Shown here: piece after piece, positions 43,369 through 51,867 of the stretch
Layout: the number at the start of each line of letters is the position of its first letter
Position numbering within the stretch: the first letter of the stretch is position 1
Assembly: GCA_038530555.1 (NCBI GenBank)
Contig: JBCBCN010000006.1
Coordinates: 197,527 to 261,526 of the forward strand
DNA: 64,000 nucleotides
Direction: 5' to 3'
Source: HKCCE3408 sp038530555
Lineage (GTDB): Bacteria > Pseudomonadota > Alphaproteobacteria > Rhodobacterales > Rhodobacteraceae
Made by a program: the position numbers and the translations under genes
The notes under the pieces: model-generated
Databases searched by the model: none
The model's input: the letters and a program-made list of their open reading frames with translations, nothing else
What the model was told of the DNA's origin: nothing

Positions 43369-44444
43369 AGACCCCGATCCGCTCCCTTGATGCTCGGTAT
43401 TACATCGACCCGGAGGTATTCGGGGTCGAGAACGCGGGACTGCTGGCCAAGACTTGGCAATTTGGCTGCCATATATCCGACCTGGCCGAGGTTGGTGGTT
43501 ATGTGACGTTTGAGGTCGCGGGCGAAAACCTCTTCGCCGTTCGAGGGCGCGATGAGAAAATTCGTGTCTTTTTCAATGTGTGCCAACACCGGGCCCATCA
43601 ATTGGTAGAAGGCACCGGCACGACTCGCGCGGTGGTCTGCCCTTATCACGCCTGGACCTATGAGCTGACCGGAGAATTGCGCGCAGGGCCAAATATCCGG
43701 GCGGTTGAGGGATTCGACAAATCCAGTGTTTTTCTGACTGAGGTGCGATCCGAAGAGTTCCTGGGGTTTCTCTTTGTAAATCTCGACCCCGATGCCAAAC
43801 CGATGGAGGATTGGTTCCCAGGCGCGCGGGCCGAACTTGAGGAATGGGTGCCAAATTGGGCAGAGCTTAAGCCGCTCGAATGGGTAGAAATTCCAGAAAA
43901 TTGCAATTGGAAAGTTTCGGTCGAGAATTATTCTGAGTGCTATCACTGCACGCTCAATCACCCGACTTTTGCCAATGGCGTAGTCAAACCAAAAACCTAC
44001 GATATTCAGCCCCAGGGGATGTGCCTGCGACATACGACGGAATGTCAGTCACTCGAAAAGATGACCTATGATATCCATTCGGGCTTTCAGCATTACGATG
44101 AATATTCGAGCTGGTTTCTTTGGCCGATGTTCTCGGCGCAGGTTTATCCAGGCAATGTACTGAACACCTATCATTGGCGAGCGATCGATGCCGATCATGT
44201 GGTGGTCTGGCGTGGCTGGTATACGCCCGGTGGCGTGGATGACGAAAAGGTCCGGCTGCTGGCGAAGCAAGACCGCGCCACCACGGTCGAAGAGGACATC
44301 CATCTGGTGGAATCCGTGCAACGGGGTTTGAAATCGCGCGGCTATCGGCCTGGACCGCTCGTGGTGGATCCCAAGGGCGGGGTGAACTCAGAACATCCGG
44401 TCATGCACCTGCAACGCTGGATGCGCGAGGCGATTGATGGCTGA
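43365..44444 (+). CDS. Rieske non-haem iron monooxygenase (betaine demethylase type)
   Basis: A 359-residue oxygenase alpha subunit. The Rieske cluster ligands are C73-x-H75 and C92-x2-H95 (VCQHRAHQL, VCPYHAW). The mononuclear iron site has H194 and H199 in ENYSECYHCTLNHP, with an acidic ligand probably in VEEDIHLVES. The C-terminal SEHPVMHLQRWMR resembles glycine betaine (GbcA), stachydrine and carnitine monooxygenases, which oxidatively remove an N-methyl group as formaldehyde. No reductase gene is adjacent; a shared one must exist elsewhere. GGAGG precedes the ATG. Confidence 0.88.
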   Translation: MKTPIRSLDARYYIDPEVFGVENAGLLAKTWQFGCHISDLAEVGGYVTFEVAGENLFAVRGRDEKIRVFFNVCQHRAHQLVEGTGTTRAVVCPYHAWTYELTGELRAGPNIRAVEGFDKSSVFLTEVRSEEFLGFLFVNLDPDAKPMEDWFPGARAELEEWVPNWAELKPLEWVEIPENCNWKVSVENYSECYHCTLNHPTFANGVVKPKTYDIQPQGMCLRHTTECQSLEKMTYDIHSGFQHYDEYSSWFLWPMFSAQVYPGNVLNTYHWRAIDADHVVVWRGWYTPGGVDDEKVRLLAKQDRATTVEEDIHLVESVQRGLKSRGYRPGPLVVDPKGGVNSEHPVMHLQRWMREAIDG

Positions 44445-44742
44445 GACCGAAATGCCCGCAAAATGGAGCGCGGAGCAAAAGCTGTTCCCGCACCAAGTGG
44501 GCTTTACTTGCTCGCCCTTTGACTATGATGCCGCTCCGTCAGCTTTCCTAAGCATGTGCAATTTTCGCTCCGGACGAGGCGGCTTGCCGCGGCGGCCGAT
44601 ACATCTGGCTCGCGCGATGGAGGAAATTCTTGGAAAGCCCATCATCGGGCATGATACGGCGCTTTACTGGCGGATCATGAAGGATCTTGGGATCGCGCCC
44701 ACATCGCTGCCAAGCCTGCTGTTAGAGAGGCTTCATGCATAA
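44437..44742 (+). CDS. Unrecognised 101-residue protein
   Basis: No family recognised. Small, mixed-charge and soluble, with no signal peptide or membrane segment. It contains FPHQVGFTCSPFDYDAAPSA, a basic PRRPIHLARAMEE, and a C-terminal ALYWRIMKDLGIAPTSLPSL. It starts at ATG 44437 inside the end of the Rieske gene and ends inside the start of the sulfotransferase gene, so translation is coupled to both. Two cysteines are present. It may be an accessory subunit of the oxygenase or of the sulfotransferase. Confidence 0.7.
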   Translation: MAETEMPAKWSAEQKLFPHQVGFTCSPFDYDAAPSAFLSMCNFRSGRGGLPRRPIHLARAMEEILGKPIIGHDTALYWRIMKDLGIAPTSLPSLLLERLHA

Positions 44743-45502
44743 GATCATCGCGCTTCGGGCTGATCCGCGATCGACCTCAACCGCGTTCGAGCGGATGATG
44801 CGTCAGCGCGGCGATCTTGATTGTCTGCATGAGCCATTCGGAGAGGCCTGGTATCAGGGTGAAAATCCTTTGTGGCCGCGCTTTACCGCGGGGGAGAAGA
44901 CAACGCCGGGGCTGACGCTCGAGAGAGTGTGGGAGGATATCCAGGCACGGGCGGTGGATGGCCCTGTCTTTCTCAAGGACTTCCCCCATTATATCAATCA
45001 CATGTGGACGCCCGAATTTCTGTCCCATTTCACCCATGCCTTCCTGATCCGCGACCCGGCCAAGACCATTTCCTCGATCTATAATAAATGGCCAGATTTG
45101 GATGAGCTCGAGGTGGGCTTCCCCGAACAACGCGCGCTCTTCGACCTGTTGACGGCGCTGAACGGCACGCCGCCGCCGGTCATAGACAGCGACGATCTTC
45201 TGGAAGATCCGGACGGCATGGTTGCCGCCTTCTGCGCTGCGGTCGATATCCCATTCTTGGCCGATGCCATGAGGTGGGAGCCTGTTGGCGATCCGTCGGC
45301 CCATAGCTGGTGGGATGGCGGATCCTTTAACGCCAATCTCGCGCAATCGACCGGACTGCGCCCGCAGGTTCGTCGCTATACGGAGGTTGCAGATGCGCCT
45401 GAGCGGGTTCAGCGTGTGCATCGACGCATGAAGCCGCATTACGATCACCTGTATCAGCACCGGATCACAGCCCATGAAAGACTATTGGCAGAACTACATT
45501 GA
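44735..45502 (+). CDS. Sulfotransferase family protein
   Basis: A 255-residue P-loop protein of the PAPS-dependent sulfotransferase fold. The 5'-phosphosulfate-type loop is RADPRSTSTAFERMM near the N-terminus; the 3'-phosphate-type segment is HAFLIRDPAKTISSIYNKW near residue 105. The catalytic histidine may lie in HEPFGEAWY or FPHYINH. Relatives are often annotated only as sulfotransferase-like. Its presence in a catabolic operon is unexpected. The end overlaps the aldehyde dehydrogenase gene by 29 bases. Confidence 0.75.
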   Translation: MHKIIALRADPRSTSTAFERMMRQRGDLDCLHEPFGEAWYQGENPLWPRFTAGEKTTPGLTLERVWEDIQARAVDGPVFLKDFPHYINHMWTPEFLSHFTHAFLIRDPAKTISSIYNKWPDLDELEVGFPEQRALFDLLTALNGTPPPVIDSDDLLEDPDGMVAAFCAAVDIPFLADAMRWEPVGDPSAHSWWDGGSFNANLAQSTGLRPQVRRYTEVADAPERVQRVHRRMKPHYDHLYQHRITAHERLLAELH

Positions 45503-46919
45503 CGGGGCTTGGGTCGATGGTGGAGCGGGGCGGCTCGACGTTTTCGACCCCGGATCCCAGTCAAAGATCGCCCAACATGCTTTGGCCGATGCCTCGGATG
45601 TAGACCGGGCGGTGCAGGCCGCGCGGCGGGTGCATTTCTCGGGCGCCTTATCTGACCTGAGGCCTGTGGAACGGGGCCGGATGGTGCAGGGAATGGGGCG
45701 CTACCTGCTAGAGCATATTGACGAGATCGCTCAGGTCCTAACACTCGAACAAGGCAAACCGCTTTGGGAGGCTCGGATCGAGATTGAGGGGGCGGCGCGC
45801 TATTTCGAGTATTACGGCAATCAGGCCGAGACCGTCGAAGGCCGCTCGATCCCACTAGGCAAGCACTATTTCGATTTCACGACCTATGAGCCGTACGGTG
45901 TCTCGGCGCAAATCATCCCCTGGAATTACCCGGTGGAAATGACGGCCCGGTCGCTTTCGGCGGCTCTAGCGACGGGGAATGCCTGTGTGATTAAAACGCC
46001 GGAACTGACCCCGCTTAGCAATGCTTGGCTTGCCCATGCGGCCGAAGCCGTGGGCTTGCCAAAGGGGGCGGTCAATATTCTGTGCGGCTTGGGGCATGAG
46101 GCGGGCGCTGCGCTCGCGGCGCACTCGGACGTGAACCAGATCGTCTTCACCGGCTCTATCGAAACCGGCATTTCCATCGCGACGGCCGCGGCGCGCAATA
46201 TCGTGCCTTGTGTGTTGGAGCTTGGTGGAAAATCGGCCGCGATTGTGCATGATGACGCCGATTTAGCCGCGTTTGAAAATGACGTGCGCTGGGGGATTTA
46301 CTTCAATGCCGGTCAGGTCTGTTCGGCGATGAGCCGGGTGATCGTTCATTCTTCCGTCCATGATGAATTGGTGGAGCGGATGGTCGGTATGGCGCAATCG
46401 CTTGATGTGAAACCCGGGATCGAACAGCCAGAGTTTGGTCTGAGCATGGGTGCCATGGTGTCCAATGCCCAAAGGGACCGCGCTGCCGATATGATCACCC
46501 AGGCGCAAGCCCAGGGCGCGAAGGTCGCCACGGGCGGGCGCAAGATGAATATCCCCGGCGCGTTTCTCGAACCAACAATCCTGACAGACGTGACACCAGA
46601 CATGGATGTCGCGCATGAAGAGGTCTTCGGGCCGGTTCTTTCAGTGCTAAAGTTCTCTGCCGATGACGACGCCATCAAGATCGCAAATGGCACGCCCTAT
46701 GGCCTTGTCGGCGGCGTCTTTACGCGCAGCTTGGACCGAGCGACCAATGCGGCTCGCGGCCTGCGTGCCGGCCAAGTCTTCGTAAATGAATGGTTTGCTG
46801 GTGGTGTAGAAACCCCATTTGGCGGCTATGGTAATTCCGGCTACGGCCGCGAAAAAGGGCGCGAAGCACTTTGGAATTATGTCCAAACAAAAAATATCGC
46901 AATAAAGCTGGAAGGATAG
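45474..46919 (+). CDS. NAD(P)-dependent aldehyde dehydrogenase
   Basis: A 481-residue ALDH. It has IIPWNYPVEMTARSLSAALATGN, the cofactor loop FTGSIETGISIATAAARN, the general base motif LELGGKSAAIV and the catalytic cysteine in NAGQVCSAMSRV. The family relationship is to betaine-aldehyde/semialdehyde dehydrogenases. In context it would oxidise an aldehyde produced from the imported amino-acid derivative. The first 29 bases overlap the sulfotransferase gene in another frame; the start ATG is supported by YWQNYIDGAWVDGG, a normal ALDH N-terminus. Confidence 0.9.
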   Translation: MKDYWQNYIDGAWVDGGAGRLDVFDPGSQSKIAQHALADASDVDRAVQAARRVHFSGALSDLRPVERGRMVQGMGRYLLEHIDEIAQVLTLEQGKPLWEARIEIEGAARYFEYYGNQAETVEGRSIPLGKHYFDFTTYEPYGVSAQIIPWNYPVEMTARSLSAALATGNACVIKTPELTPLSNAWLAHAAEAVGLPKGAVNILCGLGHEAGAALAAHSDVNQIVFTGSIETGISIATAAARNIVPCVLELGGKSAAIVHDDADLAAFENDVRWGIYFNAGQVCSAMSRVIVHSSVHDELVERMVGMAQSLDVKPGIEQPEFGLSMGAMVSNAQRDRAADMITQAQAQGAKVATGGRKMNIPGAFLEPTILTDVTPDMDVAHEEVFGPVLSVLKFSADDDAIKIANGTPYGLVGGVFTRSLDRATNAARGLRAGQVFVNEWFAGGVETPFGGYGNSGYGREKGREALWNYVQTKNIAIKLEG

Positions 46920-46922
46920 AAC

Positions 46923-47309
46923 ATGGCTGCATTCGACGAAGATTTATTCCTCAAAGGCCTGGAACGGCGCAAGTCGACGCTAGGCGCAGAATATGTCGAA
47001 AGGAACCTTGAGGCCGCGGACGATTTCACTCGCCCCTTTCAAGAAGCGATGACGGCGTGGTGCTGGGGTTTTGGCTGGGGAGATGAGATAATCGACGCCA
47101 AAACACGGTCCATGATGAATTTGTCGATGATCGGCGCGCTGGGCAAAATGCACGAATGGGAAATCCATTGCCGCGGGGCCATAAACAACGGCGTTTCATC
47201 GGAAGAGATCCGAGCCATCATCCACGTTGTTGGCATCTATTGCGGCGTCCCCCAGGCGCTCGAGTGCTTTCGCGTCGCTAGGAAAGTCATCGAGGAAACG
47301 GCCGACTGA
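46923..47309 (+). CDS. Carboxymuconolactone decarboxylase family protein (PcaC-like)
   Basis: A 128-residue AhpD-fold protein. The core EWEIHCRGAINNGVSSEEIR, then VVGIYCGVPQALECF, matches the PcaC group; the AhpD CxxC redox motif is absent. PcaC decarboxylates 4-carboxymuconolactone, but relatives in other operons have other or unknown roles. It follows the ALDH by three bases and ends the operon. Confidence 0.84.
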   Translation: MAAFDEDLFLKGLERRKSTLGAEYVERNLEAADDFTRPFQEAMTAWCWGFGWGDEIIDAKTRSMMNLSMIGALGKMHEWEIHCRGAINNGVSSEEIRAIIHVVGIYCGVPQALECFRVARKVIEETAD

Positions 47310-47362
47310 TTTGCCTGATTGCCGTATGCTTGTGAAATCTGGAGCGTTTTCCCCAGGTTCCT

Positions 47363-47383
47363 TTAAGAAAACTAGGTTCTTAA
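47363..47383. terminator. AT-rich hairpin between convergent operons
   Basis: TTAAGAA-AACTAGG-TTCTTAA, seven-base perfect arms, in the 151-base gap between the PcaC-like stop and the convergent double-OsmC stop. It is AT-rich and without a clear U-run, so termination is only a possibility. Nothing else is seen in the gap. Confidence 0.35.
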
Positions 47384-47460
47384 CGCTTGCAGTATTTTAC
47401 CCGCGCTGGCCGTCAGAGTTGAAGGCCGATAAGGTGCTAGACTGATTAGCTTGCCGCCTT

Positions 47461-48642
47461 CTAAATCCGCCTTACCCGCAGTTTGGTTTTTAGATCGGTT
47501 CGACAAAACGCATGCAGGAAACAGGTCTGCTCTGAGATATCGAGCATTTCCTGGGCGGTCTCATCGCTTTCGCCCGTCTCAAGATAAACATGCGTTTCGA
47601 TCGGATCGGCTTCACCTGCTTTGCCTGTTCCGCCAGATGAGCCGCCTAGGCTGAAATGTGTATCCTGAACAATGCGGTAGTCGGGCAAATCCAGATTGAG
47701 CATCGAAACGAAGCGGCCAAACTGCGTCATGAAACAAAAGCCAATACCCGCCGAAATCAAGGTATTGGCATCCGGTGCCCGCCCATCTTCGGAACTGAGA
47801 AACCGAAATGACGTCCCGTATGGCGAATACTGCATTTGCTGGATCTCTTTGATCCCGTCCTCTCGCATAACCGCGACGGCACCGATGTTGAGCCGACGGT
47901 CCTGCTCATCAGACAGGCTAGAGCCACCCGCCGATGTCCCCAGCACAACGTCTTTTTTGGGAGTGGGGCCAATGGGTTCCATTAATGTCAATGCGCCGGC
48001 CTCGACCACCGACTTTGCAAAGTGGTTACCGGGGTCGGGAAAGAGCGGTTCTTTGAGTTCAGCCACTTTGGCAGTTGGTAATTCGACGCCATTTTTCCCA
48101 AGTTTAAAAAGGCTTTCCAGTTTGCCACGCATCAAACCATTGAGCGGGGAGGCGAAAGTCGCATTGATCAGAAATTCGTTGAGCGCGCCGTCGTCTAGGT
48201 CGCAATCAATCTCGACTTGCAGGTCGATGTTTTCAGCGCCTCCGACCATGGTGCGTTTGGGCATGGAGCCCTTCATCGTGTAATAATTGTCTTGAATGAG
48301 CTTTAGCTGACGAATTTTGACATCCTGACTTTTTGCCAAAGCCGTGATCTCATTCATGAAACTTGCAGCCATTCCGGTCGATAAGAACGCCAAAGGGCAA
48401 GGGGCTGCGTCATGCCCATTCAGATAAGGCCCTTCGTCAGAGACAAGTCGCCACGTGCCACCAGTTTTTGCAGATCGGATTAACGCCTCTTTCTGAAACC
48501 CTGACAATGATCGCACCCAAGTCCTCAGGGCATCCCCTTTGCGATTGTCTGGTGCGTCAATCCCAACCTCATCGGGGTTGCCGACTTTGAAGAACGGTGC
48601 CAGTCCGCTCGTCCCGATAATATCTTCACCGAGTTTGGCCAT
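47461..48642 (-). CDS. Double OsmC-like protein
   Basis: A 393-residue protein about twice the usual OsmC size (near 140). The first OsmC-like half (about 50-190) has GHDAAPCPLAFLSTGMAASF and IRQLKLIQDNYYTMKGS. The second (about 230-393) has GRAPDANTLISAGIGFCFMT and ETAQEMLDISEQTCFLHAF, where a C near the end of each half could form the peroxidatic cysteine pair. OsmC/Ohr proteins reduce organic hydroperoxides, but fused forms are uncharacterised. It is the last gene of the minus-strand sulfatase operon. Confidence 0.72.
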   Translation of the reverse strand: MAKLGEDIIGTSGLAPFFKVGNPDEVGIDAPDNRKGDALRTWVRSLSGFQKEALIRSAKTGGTWRLVSDEGPYLNGHDAAPCPLAFLSTGMAASFMNEITALAKSQDVKIRQLKLIQDNYYTMKGSMPKRTMVGGAENIDLQVEIDCDLDDGALNEFLINATFASPLNGLMRGKLESLFKLGKNGVELPTAKVAELKEPLFPDPGNHFAKSVVEAGALTLMEPIGPTPKKDVVLGTSAGGSSLSDEQDRRLNIGAVAVMREDGIKEIQQMQYSPYGTSFRFLSSEDGRAPDANTLISAGIGFCFMTQFGRFVSMLNLDLPDYRIVQDTHFSLGGSSGGTGKAGEADPIETHVYLETGESDETAQEMLDISEQTCFLHAFCRTDLKTKLRVRRI

Positions 48643-48724
48643 GTCGCCGTCTCCTATCCCATGATTTGTCTATGCCCAAATGGGCATTTGCCCGGTGCCT
48701 ACAAGCTGGGCACCGGGCGTGCGA

Positions 48725-49702
48725 TCACTCCATCACACCGACTTCGCGGTAGTAGCGTGCCGCGCCAGGATGGATGGTCATGGCGCCGAGGTTTGAGACT
48801 GCAAATTCGATATCAATGGCCTCCACCCAAGGAGCCTCGGATGAAATCTGCTCCAGGTTCTCCCAGAAAGCACGGGTAATTTGATAGACAGTCTCTTCAT
48901 CCAAATCGGCGCGAACCCCGATGCCGACCGAGGTGTTGAACGACATCACCGGTTCGTCGTTCAATTGACCTTCGTAAAAGCCAGTTCCGATTTCCTCGCG
49001 ATAGCGGAACGGGCCCAAGTACTCATCCACCTCGGCACCGTCATGGCTCTCGGGACCAATGAAGCGAACAGTTTCAGTTTCGGTGAATTGGATGAATTGC
49101 CCGCATGGATCGAGGCAGCCGTTCACATAAACATCAATTGTGCCGTCCAGAAAAGCTTGATAGCCCGTCTGCCAATTGGCGGTGATCGCTTCGTAGTCTT
49201 CTCCTGCAACAAGTCCCGTGGTGCTTTCGATCCAACCGCGCGCCGCGTTGAACGCCCCGCCGCCTTGGGGCCCGAGGAAGGCCGACGCACCTTCCAGATC
49301 GTCCAATACCTCAATGTCGCTGTCGCCGCGGACTGCGAAATGGTATTGTCCATACGGGTAGAGCATCAACAGCTGCACGTTTTCGGACAGGGCCGGGGCC
49401 TCTGGCTCATTGGCGTACATCGCGCGGCCATTGGACATCAGGTTGTAGATCACGGGGTTGGTCATCACCAGGTCAAGGTTTCCGCGCGCCATTTCCATCA
49501 CATGCAACGTAGCGGCACCGCCGCCAGAGACCTCGATGGCAATCCGATCGATATTGTCGGTCACGATATTGGCGAAGGTCGACATTGTGATCGCGGCGCT
49601 AAGGCTCGGGGCGATGGTGGCCATGCGCAGGGTTTGGTCCTGGGCTGTGGCCATCCCGCCTATGACAAGTGCCGAGCAGATAGTGGTGGTGAAAAGACGC
49701 AT
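48725..49702 (-). CDS. TAXI family TRAP transporter solute-binding protein
   Basis: A 325-residue periplasmic protein with a signal peptide (residues 1-20). The TAXI pattern is present: LRMATIAPSLSAAITMSTFANIV, a middle DLEGASAFLGPQGGGAFNAA, and FLDGTIDVYVNGCLDPCGQF. TAXI proteins bind small carboxylates or, in a few cases, amino acids. It lies 17 bases after its fused membrane partner, an order opposite to the usual. Confidence 0.85.
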   Translation of the reverse strand: MRLFTTTICSALVIGGMATAQDQTLRMATIAPSLSAAITMSTFANIVTDNIDRIAIEVSGGGAATLHVMEMARGNLDLVMTNPVIYNLMSNGRAMYANEPEAPALSENVQLLMLYPYGQYHFAVRGDSDIEVLDDLEGASAFLGPQGGGAFNAARGWIESTTGLVAGEDYEAITANWQTGYQAFLDGTIDVYVNGCLDPCGQFIQFTETETVRFIGPESHDGAEVDEYLGPFRYREEIGTGFYEGQLNDEPVMSFNTSVGIGVRADLDEETVYQITRAFWENLEQISSEAPWVEAIDIEFAVSNLGAMTIHPGAARYYREVGVME

Positions 49703-49719
49703 TTTATCCTCCCTGATAA

Positions 49720-51828
49720 TTATTGCGTTGTTGCCGGTTGGGGGGCGTCGATCGGCGATGGCTCCCCTTTGAGAAAGCGGTGCAAGATGATGAGGAGCGC
49801 GCCGCCGGCAAATGCCGGGACGGCCAGGGTCATGTTAGGCAATAGCACTAGGATGCCTACGACTGGGCGCGTCAGGCGTTCCCAAAGATTCAGCCGGTTG
49901 CGCTCAAAGCCTGTCACGGCCGAGGCCAGGAGCCAGACAGCCATTCCGAAAGCCGCGACGACCCAGACAAAATTGAACCAACTGACGCTGGTAATATCGA
50001 TCATCGCACGCGATGTCGGCAACTCTCCGTCGAACCAAACGAACAGGACTTGCAGTTTATAAAGCACCGCGGGGTGGTAGACGAAAACGAACGGGATCAA
50101 AAAGCCTGCGAGCGCAAGGCGTGCGGCCTGAAAGCCGGTTATCATTGGGCTTGCCCCCGCAATGGGGGCTGCGGCAAAGGCTGCAAGCGCAACAGGGGGC
50201 GTGACTGTCGACAGGACAGCGAAGAAGACAACGAAAAGGTGAAGCGTGAGCGGCGGAATACCAACTGCGTCGATGCCAGAGCTCAATGCGATAACAATGA
50301 TGAAGTACGTGGCCCCAGGCGGCAGGCCCATACCTAGGACAATTGCGCCCAACGCGACAACAATAAGCGTTGTGAAAAGTGGCCCGTCGGCCAATTGTGC
50401 CAATAGCAGCGCAAGACGCCCGGAAAAGCCCGACACTTGGATCAGCCCGACGATCAAACCGATGGCCGCCACGATCACGACGATGGCGGCAGACATCCGC
50501 CCGGCATCCACGAAAGCGCGGTAGATTTTCTTCCAGTTTCGAAATCCTGGAAACAGGATCAAAGCGCTCGTTACGGCGGCAAGAAACCCGTAGAACCCCG
50601 CCTTTTGCACCGAAGGTTGTGTGAAGAGAAAAAAGCTCAGGACACCGAGCGGCACGATGAATACCAAGCACTGGACCTTTTCGCGACTTAATAGGTTGGG
50701 GCGTGCCTCTGCGGAAAGGGGGCCGACACCCTGGCGCCGCGCCTCGAAATAGACGGTCAGAAATGTGCCGAAATAGAAGAAGATGGCCGGTACGATCGCG
50801 GCAACTATGATATACCGATACTCCAGTCCGATCTGCCCAGCGACGAAAAAGGCGACCACTCCCATCACTGGCGGCATGATTTGTCCGCCCGTTGAGGCGG
50901 CGGCCTCAACTGCGGCTGCGAAGGACGGTTTAAACCCTGCGCGCTTGATCACAGGGATCGTCATCACGCCGGTCGAGACGACGTTCGAGATCGCCGCACC
51001 ACTTAGGGTGCCGAAAAGTGCTGACGATGCCACCGAGGCATGGGCGGCTCCGCCGGTGAATCGGCCGGTGAGCCGATTGGCCAGTTTCATTAAAAGATCG
51101 CCCGCCCCAGACGCCATCAAAACCGCGCCAAAGACGATGAAGATCAGCACGTTGCCCGATACGACTTGCAGCGGTTGTCCGAACATGCCGCCAGTTTGCG
51201 ACCAGAAATTCAAGACCATCGTGCGCATCGACTGCGCCGCCGTCGCCTCCGATCCAGCTAAGATGCCCATCCATTCGGGAAGAGCGCCGCGGACGAAAAA
51301 ATAGAAGATCCAAAAGATGCAAAATCCGACGATGAAAGTGCCGAATTGGCGCCAAGTCAGGTAGAGAACCAACACTGTTGCGATAGGAAATAGGACGAAA
51401 TCCAACGGGCGCGCCGAGGGCAATGCACCGCCGTCGACCTGCATGAGTTTGTAGATCCATAGCGAAAAGACGACCGTCGACAGCGCAGTGGCCGCCCAAT
51501 TTAACCACTCCATTCGTTCCGGAAGCGTAAGAAATGAAATCGCGAATGCCAACAATATCGGCAACCCGAGGATGAGGCCTGTCGGCAACAAAAAGGCGCG
51601 CTCAAAACCGCGAAACGCGGCGCCAAGCCAGTGCTCGCGGAGCAAGAGGCGCTGATCGCGGCGGCTGAGCTCGTCGAAACCATCGGTGGTGCTTACAATG
51701 ATCCACCGCACCAATTCAGAGAATGGCCCTGCGGACGCATAAATGAGAATGATAATCGCAAAACTGAATGCGATCACGTCCGCCAGCTGCTTTCGCGCGG
51801 GCACTGGCTTGGCAGGTGCATCGGTCAT
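49720..51828 (-). CDS. TRAP transporter fused permease (TAXI type, DctQM fusion)
   Basis: A 702-residue protein with about 16-17 membrane segments: an N-terminal DctQ-like part (about 1-190) and a DctM-like part. Seen: GLPPGATYFIIVIALSSG, ASVASSALFGTLSGAAISNV, STGVMTIPVIKRAGFKPSFA, AVEAAASTGGQIMPPVMGVV, all typical of TAXI-TRAP permeases. With the next gene it forms a second sodium-coupled importer in this operon, distinct from the DctPQM set at 56.5-59.5 kb. Confidence 0.9.
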   Translation of the reverse strand: MTDAPAKPVPARKQLADVIAFSFAIIILIYASAGPFSELVRWIIVSTTDGFDELSRRDQRLLLREHWLGAAFRGFERAFLLPTGLILGLPILLAFAISFLTLPERMEWLNWAATALSTVVFSLWIYKLMQVDGGALPSARPLDFVLFPIATVLVLYLTWRQFGTFIVGFCIFWIFYFFVRGALPEWMGILAGSEATAAQSMRTMVLNFWSQTGGMFGQPLQVVSGNVLIFIVFGAVLMASGAGDLLMKLANRLTGRFTGGAAHASVASSALFGTLSGAAISNVVSTGVMTIPVIKRAGFKPSFAAAVEAAASTGGQIMPPVMGVVAFFVAGQIGLEYRYIIVAAIVPAIFFYFGTFLTVYFEARRQGVGPLSAEARPNLLSREKVQCLVFIVPLGVLSFFLFTQPSVQKAGFYGFLAAVTSALILFPGFRNWKKIYRAFVDAGRMSAAIVVIVAAIGLIVGLIQVSGFSGRLALLLAQLADGPLFTTLIVVALGAIVLGMGLPPGATYFIIVIALSSGIDAVGIPPLTLHLFVVFFAVLSTVTPPVALAAFAAAPIAGASPMITGFQAARLALAGFLIPFVFVYHPAVLYKLQVLFVWFDGELPTSRAMIDITSVSWFNFVWVVAAFGMAVWLLASAVTGFERNRLNLWERLTRPVVGILVLLPNMTLAVPAFAGGALLIILHRFLKGEPSPIDAPQPATTQ

Positions 51829-51867
51829 ATTCCCCTCCCGATCGACATCACGTCTGGAGCGCCCTTA

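Noticed and set aside
46923..47309. AhpD-type peroxidase partner
   Set aside because: The CxxC redox pair is absent and the sequence follows the PcaC pattern.
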